The notes beneath the pieces were generated by a model, which saw nothing but the letters and a program-made list of their open reading frames with translations, made no database searches and was not told the DNA's origin. The translations under genes and the position numbers were made by a program. This document shows, in pieces, positions 55,118 to 64,000 of a DNA stretch of 64,000 nt; the first letter of the stretch is position 1; each line of letters opens with the position of its first letter. Source of the stretch: Acanthaster planci (lineage: Eukaryota; Echinodermata; Asteroidea; Valvatida; Acanthasteridae); assembly GCF_001949145.1 (NCBI RefSeq), contig NW_019091519.1:202655-266654 (forward strand), given 5' to 3'.

Positions 55118-58100
55118 TCATTTTTTGCTTAGCAATAGCAAGCCTTTGCTTAGTTACATAAGAGACATCTTTTAACAATACACTGTTCTCAATGGATAAG
55201 AAGGGCACAAAGGAACCAGTCCATTCCAGAGATGGTGGTTACTATGCAAAAGTTTGCCCTGAATCACGTGGTAAAGCAACAGTGTCTTTAGCCTGGGGAA
55301 TTCAAATTTTTATGTTTATATGCAATCAGATAACTCAGTGTACCAGATTTTATTCAAATTTAACTCACAAAGGCCACGTAACAGCTTTGGTCATTAATTG
55401 AGCATAGAAGTACCGGTATACGTGTATGGTACATGTAGGCATGTTTTCAAAATATTGTAAAGCTTACAATTGTGCCATCCATTTGATCATAAGAAACACT
55501 GATGCGTAAACCACAATTTACCCCGCTTGATATGACTGAGCGATGGCGCTGTTCGCAAGTACCCCTTCAATCTTGTGTGGGTATTTACTCAGAGTGACTC
55601 ACTGCCATATTGCCAACAAAGACAAAGATAGTTCGGTCTTCCGCAGTCTACTTTTGCAGTGAGACTTTCTCATCAATCTGGTTATCCTCCCGACTGAATG
55701 GCGTCGCCGATGATGTAGGAGGACCCTTTTGTGCAGTATTTGCTCAAGTGTGTCTTGCCGTCTTTCAAGGCAACCCACCCAAAGACTTTTCTTTATACTA
55801 AATTCTCTTCCATTGTCTGGACTCCATTGCTCGCACAGCAGGAGGGAAAATAGAAACATTTTAAAGACTGTTGCAAGTTCCCCTTGTCATTCTAGTGGTG
55901 AGTCACGTTGCGAGAATAATGAAAGTGGTGCCGTGCTTTGTTCAGTCGTCAGTTTCAGTCCGTCACAAGTCATCTTGTCTTGAAGAATCTCTGTGATTGG
56001 GTGATTGTCCAAGAGAACTGTCACTAAGAGTCTCGATATAATACTGGTAGTAGAGGAATTCAGAAAGAATTGTTTCTGTAGCCATGCATGACCAATTAAA
56101 ATCATGCAGCACATGTACCAGTACATAGCTCTGGCTATAAATGAAAATGACTACATTGCTGTTTTTGTGGGGGGGAAAAAGGTCCTATCAGCTCGTCAGT
56201 AGATGTATCTATACGCTTTAAATCTAACAGAGTAAAGGTGGGATAATTTTGACTGAAAAAATATCAGTCTAGGGGGCCTACTCGTACATGTACATGTATT
56301 TTGTGAGAAATTAAAGTATTATTTTAAAACTGTTAATAAGAGCTGGAAATCTAGCTGTTAATCTGAATTTGAAATAAAAATTGTATTGTCTGTGTATGTG
56401 TGCAGAAAATTCTGTCCTCATGGTGAATGCAAGGGGTGTTGTGCTTGTGCATTACAGATACATGTAGGGTCTGCTCGACCATGATATGTGGGTACTTCAC
56501 TCCACTGAGGAAATACGATACATGTACATGTACCTGGTGGTGCATTTCGGTTGCCCCCCTCCCCTCACATTATACATTATGCATTATGCCTCACATTATA
56601 CCTCTGTGTTTGTCAAGCGTTGTTCATCACACCACACACCTGTTTCAATGGAGCTGAGATCATCTTGTCAGTAGGAGCAATCACTGGGGATCTGTCATCT
56701 TTCCTCCCTGTACATTACATGTACATGTACCTACGCAATGCACAGTACACCCCTGTTGTCAGGATAAAAGCTTCCTACAGTCATTATGCCAATCTTGCTC
56801 ACATTATAACAGCAAACAGAATTAAACCAAGTAGTAATTGCTTTGACTAATTCAGTTGAGTTATCAAGGCCGGCAGCAGTAAGAGCTGTACCATTTTATA
56901 TGAGGTAAACTTGCTTTGATTCAGCCAAGCAAGATACTGTTACCCATCAGTAATATGCAGGCAAGCAGTCACATCCGCTGCTTTGGCGAGTTGAGACTAT
57001 GATGCATTGGCGTGCAAGCTAAAATTGTACATGTGCACTTTTCCTTATTGTGAGTAACGTTAAACCTTTGTGGTGGGACTGGCCAAGGTGTTTTGTACAT
57101 TTGTTGATTTTCTCCAGAATGGCATGGAAGATTTAACTCACATGGGGGATTATGAAGCCAAACAAATGCACCGCAAAGTTTGTACGGCGTAAAAATAAAG
57201 TTGTGTGTTCTCTCTTTGATGTACCTTGTACAATACTTCTCACTATTTGAGGTACCGGCACATTCTACAAATCAAAAGGGATTTTTCTTCATGCTATTCA
57301 AAACTCATTTAACTTTGCATTTCAAGTGAAAAACATGGTTTTACACTGGCTAGTGCTGTGAACAGAAAAACATGTACAACTGCTACTGAAGAATGGATGG
57401 ATGTGTACACGTACATTACATGTACTAATAATGTACATGTACTGTGCATATCTGAAATTTTAACCTTGCTTTGTAATCTCTCTTTCTAAAATAGTAGCTT
57501 CAATCTAGACGAATGAAAATTTGCCAAAAGCTTCTCGCAAGACATTAGCAAGCATATTGTGAGCTTGATCCAATATTTTTCTGTGTAATTGAGAGTTGTA
57601 TGTTAAAATTAACAATGGTGCTCTATTTCTATTCTATTTAATATTTTGTTCTGAAATATAAAGGTTTGCTATTTGCCAGGTTATTTTTGCATTTCTGAGT
57701 ATGCCCCAAACATCGTCCATGAACTGGGCAGAGGCTGCTGACGAGTTGTGGCACAACAATCTGGTTTTAACCCACTTTGGGCCTCTTTCGCAAATACGCT
57801 GCAGCCTACAGTAGTTTGTGTTCGTCTATTCAACTGAACATTTTCTTTTGTGGGTGTCGATTTGTAAAGCCTCAACCCCCCTTCTCTTTTGGGAGGAGAA
57901 AAATGGGTCTAGAGAAGACTTGCTATTTGTCCTTGCCCACCCTTAGAAAAAAAATGGGGATTGTGTAGTGATGACAAACTGAGCAGCTGACTTCCAAGCT
58001 TGAATATGAATGAATATGCAGTCTCGCACACTCAGGCATTTTGAAGATTTTTCACTGGGCAGTTCAGCATTATGATGTTGGTCAGTCCGAATTTGTTTTG

Positions 58101-61100
58101 TAAAGTTTGTGTAAACTTAAAGCATGCAGGGGTGAATGTACCGGTAAAATGTTATCTGGGCTACAGTTTCATGCAAACTTTACTGACAACTTCCATACAG
58201 GGTCCTTTTTCAGGCTCTCTACCATCCACTCAGTTCAGCATTTTTTGGAAGACCAGTTATCAAGAAAACATTACATAGTCAGTTTGTATTTTTCTCAGTC
58301 TTTCCATTGGTCCTTCAAAATCTCCCAATATCAATTATTATTTTATCTTGGGATAGTACAGTTTTAGAGCCAAGCTGCCATTACTGCATGTGGTCTTGAA
58401 TGCCCCTTTGATACTCCGGTGAGCTTTTGGATTAGGGAATTGTCAAGCTGCATTTAGAATTGTCAAACTGTGAAGGGAAAACTTACAACAAGGGGGAAAA
58501 GTGTTCAAGTAGAGTTGGCCAATCCTGACAGGGCACAACTGTGAATTAACTGGAAACCGGATTCGGCAGTCATCACTGATGCATGTACATGTAACTGGCA
58601 TAACTCTCCACGCAGTCATTTTTTATGCCCAAATTTCTAAAACTTGTCCAATAGTGTAGATTTCGCAGTTTTGTTCTCATTTTGGGTCAAAAGCCTGATG
58701 ACACGAAGTAACTATTCAAAATTGACCTTGACCTCTTCCTTTGGATTTGGAGTGAACAGGACAAGGTCTCACAATTGCAGTAATCTGTAGGAACTGGTGT
58801 CCTGGGTGTTCTCCCAACTCCAGAAGAAGGGCCAGGCAATCAACTGTCTAATTAAATGAAAACCCCCAAATAAACAGACATTCAAGAATGTAAACATCAA
58901 CACCAGGGCCATGTAATAGAACTCCTGCAGAAACTTGGAGTTTTGCCCCTGGTCAGGATTTGTAGCCCTTGTGGGTTTGATTTGAATTGACACTTGGGCT
59001 TCAGTTGCCTGGAGGGTAACTTTGTTTATTACTCCCTGCCAGGATAATGGGTACATTTGATATGAGCTCCATGATGGTCAGTTCAGACCATTACCTCCAC
59101 CTTTTATGTCCACAGGACAAAATTAATTGACCAGCTGCTACTTGTATTGGTGCATTATTATGTACATGTACATGTACTTGGAGGGATTATAAAGTACAAG
59201 GTAGCACTGTGCTTCAACTGGTTGTGATCAGTCGCCATTTGCAATTGGGCATTGCCCAGTAAACGGTATCCTAAATCTTGAGGTTGTTCTTTGCAGACGG
59301 ATTTGTTTTGTTCACAGAGTTGTTCATGCACACAACACCTCATTCCACTTTGGAGACAAATATGAATCTTTTGATCCTGAATTTTGCACTTTACATAAAT
59401 TTAAAAGCCTTGATGAAAATCCATACACCTTCATAAGTACAGTCCGGCTAATAAAAGACCACCTCCCCTTAAAAAAAAACGAGTGAGAAACAATTGTATT
59501 TTTTTACTTGGCCAAAGTTGGCACCAACTGTAGTTAATATGACACCAGTGTGACAAAGCCCAGTGCTTAATTGCTTAAATAGTCATTGAATCATAACTTT
59601 TGAATACATGTACATGTACGTCTCAAGAGTCCGGGGTTGTCAGCTACATACATGCACATTTTCACGCAATTAAGTTGCGAAGCTTGGACATTGAACCCAA
59701 GAAAATCTGTCGTGCCGTATGCGTACATTGGTATCTTGTTCGTTAGTGTGTTAATGTACATGTAATTCAGACTCAACATTTCAAATGTTAAGGCATTACT
59801 GTCTGAAAATTAGCTGTGAACTTTTAAAATCCACTGCGAATTGCATTAGAGGTTTGACTATTTGCTGGAAAGGAATGTCAAATACCGTACATACATGTAC
59901 ATGCACATAAAGGTGCACTTTGAAAGAAATGTCATTTACATGTACGTGTATCACAGACATCAGCTTAAAATCCAAGTGTGTTAACGTTTTGTCATTTTTA
60001 GACATGGAAATATTGGTTCTGGTAGGCCTAGTATACACATGTAGATTGGAGAAAAATCCCCTCATACAACATGCTTATATCAGCACATGTGGTCCATCTT
60101 CCTAAGTTGCATGGATTATATTTCTTTGAATCTTTGAATGTCGGCTTGTTGTTCAATAAAAGAAATAATTGTAGTCATGCAGTTTGCACTGGTAATTGAT
60201 CACGGATGAAGATGGTAAAAAGACTTACAGTGTATGGTCGAAAATATTTAACTAATGTTAAAAGTAATTACCAGCATTTTATTTTTAACTATGTTTACTT
60301 ACAAAAAAATGTTTATTGCCGTCTGTCCCCTGCTGCTATTCTGGCTCAGAATAAATAAATACTGCAAAGGGCACTGTACTTTTACAATGCAGTAGCAGCA
60401 GATGCATACAAGTTACAACTGATAAATAAGTCATCGCGAAGGCCACGAAACTCCAACCAGGTGGCTTGTAGAATAATTACCGATTCAAACTCGTTGAAAA
60501 GATGAGTCACTTTGTCGAATAGGGTGCCGTAACAATGAGTAATGACATTAAGCATACACTAATTGCTCAGTTTTAATGATTTTTTTACATGAGCTGAAAA
60601 TCAGAGTACTCTATAAGTTGTTTGCATGAATTCCGCTTGGTAACATGGTGAAATTTTACAAAGCCATGTGATATTGCACACCGTCCGATGATTAAATAGC
60701 TGAACAATGTGGATCGAAGATGGATCAATCCATTTTGCCTTAATGTTTTGACAAACCTGTACCGATACACAATTCTATAAAGTGATATTTTCCACATCCA
60801 GTGTGACAAATTTCTTTGACTTTTAAGAGATCCAAGCCAAATTAAGCTGTAAGAGTCTACCACATTTCTTCAGGTTGAAAGTTTAGGTTAGCTGTTTCTT
60901 TTGGATGTGCTTACTTCGTGCTTTTCTTTTCTCTCCATGTATTTGTAGACACTGTCAATCACAATAATTTATTTTGTCAGTGAATCTTGTAAGAATAACA
61001 TGGTTTTGTGTGCCGTCTTGTAGGCTTCAAAACACCTGGAACATTTGTAATACCTCCGATAATGAGCCAACAGATCCTGAACAGTATACATGTACATGTA

Positions 61101-61525
61101 ATTTATTCAGACAACTTGATCTGTCAAGTATATACTTTTAGTGTTGAGATGCAATGTGTCCTGAACAGGTCTTCCATACTAGGTAACGAGGCCCTGGCCA
61201 TTCAGCCACACTGAGCAGCGTAGCCAATCATTTAAAAGTTAGAGAGTGTACACCTGATATGGTGCCATATACAGAAGGACAGATTTAAAATCAAAGCAGT
61301 TCCAAAAACAGGTGTGTAATAAGCTGATGTGGGACGGAAGTACGCTGGAAAGTGGTGTCATCTGAGCGTGCTTGTTGCCACTCAGTAAATGAGTGCTTAC
61401 TAGTATTACAGGTGTGCATGCAGACTCGTTTTGACGAGGAAAAAAAGACGTTGGCTTAAAAATTCGAGGCACCGCTACGTTGCCTATGCTGCATACAAGA
61501 ACAGTAGATGCTGATTATTATTGAT

Positions 61526-61702
61526 AATACGGGCGTTTCACGACAGTGCGCCACCAAGAGTTTGCAACGCGTTTGCCAATCATAGCACGCGAAATTTGTC
61601 AACCCTCTCCAAACGCGCATCGGGTTGACAAATTTCGCGCATTGTGATTTGGTCAATGCGTTGCAAACTCTTGGTGGCGCACTATTGTGAAACGGCCGTA
61701 TT
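61526..61702. mobile_element. Foldback/MITE-like element with long terminal inverted repeats
   Basis: The left arm 61526-61605 and right arm 61622-61702 are long imperfect reverse complements around a 16-base centre. Both arms start AATACGG.CGTTTCAC and share GTGCGCCACCAAGAG, TTTGCAACGC and GCGAAATTTGTCAACC. There is no coding capacity. The near-palindromic shape is typical of a non-autonomous DNA transposon or foldback element. No clear target-site duplication was seen. Confidence 0.75.
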
Positions 61703-64000
61703 GCTGCTTCTGTTTCAGGACTGATATTTAGGGACATTTGCTGATTTCTGCAGGAGTGGTACATGTACATAGCAGTGCCACTGCATGACATGTATTAAAT
61801 CTGTGTAATCAAAGACTGGTGAGCTGGAGAAAATCTAACAGTTGAACGATTGATGCTTGATTTCAGTCAAGGTACTATATATGTAAGTGCTTGTAGTGAA
61901 ATGGTCTTTGAGGGTCATGCACATGTTGTGAACATTTGTACACCTGCAGGGGCAATATTCCCAGTGACAATCGCCAAAATGAGATTTACTGTTTCACTGC
62001 CCAAAGCTGTTCGTGTCAACAGCAGGCACCCCCCCCAATTACTGCAGTGTTTGGTGCAGTTTTTATGATTTGGAAGATCACAGTCAGAGTGGGCTTGTGC
62101 ACTGTAAACTTGGAACTCAATTGTTATTCAGGATTTGCCCCAAGTTTTGTTTCCAACTGACATGTACTGCGACCACTTTGTTGTTAAAATAATTTCAAGC
62201 AGCTTGGGGACCTGGACAAGCAGTGGTGTATTTTATTTCTTACGTAGTGCTGACTTTCTGACAACTGTGCTGATGCTGGAATGATCTGTGATGTGAGCTA
62301 CCGGTAATTAAGCTTGGAGCTAAGGTACACGTACATGTAACATGTTCAAGGCCCGATTTTATGCCTACATTTCATATTGTAGATTATTTGTGGTGTTTGA
62401 AATGTGTCACAACTGACCTGACCTATAGTATAAAAATCTGTAGATTCAAAACAGCATTGGAATGTTTTATGCTATCAATAAAAGCTGACACAGTTGTTGA
62501 TATCTGCCAGGTATAAGCAGGAAACAGTTATCAGCTCATTGATAACCTAGGGTTGATCCATTCACCTTTGCCTAGCATGCCAAACTGTTTATGACGTAAC
62601 TGTTAGTTTAAGAAGCAGTAACCTGGATTACAAAGGATTTAAAAAAACCTGGGGGGGAGTTGTTTGGTTTCTCGAGCAGAGGGATAGAAAGGGGTGTGTG
62701 GATCAGGATAAACTGTTCTGGGGTTAAAAATACACACACCACCCTTGAGGATATTATAATGAAGGAAAGGATCTAATGGGAATATATACTGCAGCTGGTG
62801 GAGGACATTTGTGTGGTTTCCCGAGGTGAGTGTTGCAGTGGACATGAATAAATAGGAATGAGATCACAGTGACTGAAATTACCACAGAGGAATGTTCATG
62901 TAGCAGAGGTTTGATCCCATTCATGCAGGTAAGCCTCATTAAAATCAGGAGGGCATGGGTCCTTGAATCAAAAACTCCTCTTGTTTTGTGGTTTGGATTT
63001 CAGCATGTTCAGAGGAGGTACGTAGTACTGATACATGTAAGATTGATCCTGTCTTCCAAGCTGTGTCCTGGGAAACACCCCTTAGCCTAGAGTAAAATGT
63101 GCATCACAAGCAGATTCATACAACTGATTTCATGTACTCATTACCTGACGGTCAGCTTTATCGTGTCCGGAACAGTGTGATTTTAGGATGTTGTAACTCG
63201 GCATGGAAAAAAGTGCTGAAATAACTGAACATTGATCTAAGTTAAATGTATTAACAAGGAAGGCTGGAGACATTAATAAGCAACCTTGCAGGCTGAGATC
63301 ACTCTTAGTGTGCATTTTCATAAAATGGGTTCTTAGATTTGTTGACTGGACTCAGGGGTTTTATAATTGGACAATTTCATTTCCGGTGAAATGCAGTAAC
63401 AGTATGTCGTAAGAGTCTATTATATTTGCTGCACTGTTTGGAAACAGGCCACAAAATACTCGATTTCTAGCACCTTCTGCGTTCATTGGAGTCAATTACT
63501 ACCTACACATACCTGGTACCACACTAGGGGATGTACCATAGGCCTACTGGGGATTTTCTTTACTCATTTCCTTATTTGCTTTTTTTTCCTTTCCATTTAG
63601 GCATTTTTCTTAACATTGGAAGAAGAGGTACAACCTCAAGAAACCAAGTCTGATGTCTTGTGGAAATTGTGAATAGGCTCACAGTTCCATCATGCATGAC
63701 TGATTTTTGAATTACAAATGTACACCTGTATAAGAGAAAGAGAAATTGAGTACTTATCAACATCTCGAAACCTGGTGTGTGGTCTGTAGTGTTGATTTTT
63801 ATTTTCATATCGAACTGAAAAGATACATGTACATAGGCCTATACCAGTAGATCTTGAATTTAAACTTTCTTTTTTTACTACTAATGGTCGGTGCTTTTGA
63901 AAACTCAGGCAATAAACAAAAGGGAGCCCTAATATCAGGGATTTGTGATTACTTTAAGCACTCCAGGATGCATGGGCATGAAATTAAAGCGTATTTGAGA

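Larger units (their letters stand above)
45352..64000. other. Long gene-poor region to the right edge
   Basis: No complete gene recognised in 18.6 kb. The longest open frames have no domain, start logic or splice support that I could identify. It contains the foldback element, one minisatellite and many palindromic tracts. It may be intergenic, or the intron of a gene extending beyond the window. Confidence 0.5.

Noticed and set aside
58769-59056. 95-codon minus-strand frame with a hydrophobic segment (FYYMALVLMFTFLNVCLFGG)
   Set aside because: It has a true ATG and one possible membrane segment, but no recognised domain, flanking signals or splice support. It is within the range of chance frames in 64 kb.

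Overview
This is eukaryotic nuclear DNA. Coding exons are short, split by GT..AG introns, and scattered in AT-rich sequence with many dispersed short repeats. The gene content (an animal-type CPED1 gene and a rhodopsin-family GPCR) points to an animal. Compact introns and the very frequent palindrome ACATGTACATGT, often joined to TACCGGTAC, suggest a marine invertebrate, and my best guess is a non-vertebrate deuterostome such as an echinoderm or hemichordate. That placement is inference from style and was not computed.

Positions 1-16832, minus strand: one large gene, an ortholog of CPED1 (cadherin-like and PC-esterase domain-containing protein 1). I reconstruct 18 coding exons whose phases join without conflict into about 1040 codons. 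It starts with a type II membrane anchor at 16832, followed by an N-terminal region, a cadherin-like beta-sandwich and a PC-esterase domain with an intact GDS serine and DxxH pair. The last 3' exon or exons lie beyond the left edge. The introns hold minisatellites, a C/A-rich tract that is G-quadruplex-capable on the transcribed strand, and two tRNA-like SINE heads.

Positions 16833-28784: mostly gene-free. A promoter-like patch with a spliceable leader lies near 25.2-25.7 kb and may feed the next gene.

Positions 28785-30053, plus strand: an intact, intronless coding region for an orphan class A GPCR of 422 residues. It keeps the DRY and NPxxY motifs but lacks several hallmark residues, including the extracellular disulphide cysteine.

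Positions 30054-64000: no complete gene recognised. The region holds a short RecQ-like helicase N-terminal fragment (45127-45351), a foldback element near 61.6 kb, a small terminal-inverted-repeat element near 40.5 kb, minisatellites, a local 35-bp duplication, a possible TATA promoter near 35.7 kb, and dense palindromic ACATGTACATGT tracts. It could be intergenic, or the long intron of a gene whose small exons I could not recognise.

The two genes have no evident functional link. CPED1 is predicted to be a secretory-pathway membrane protein, and the GPCR a plasma-membrane receptor. I did not find a new multi-gene system. The most unusual items are the divergent GPCR and the mobile-element-like palindromes.
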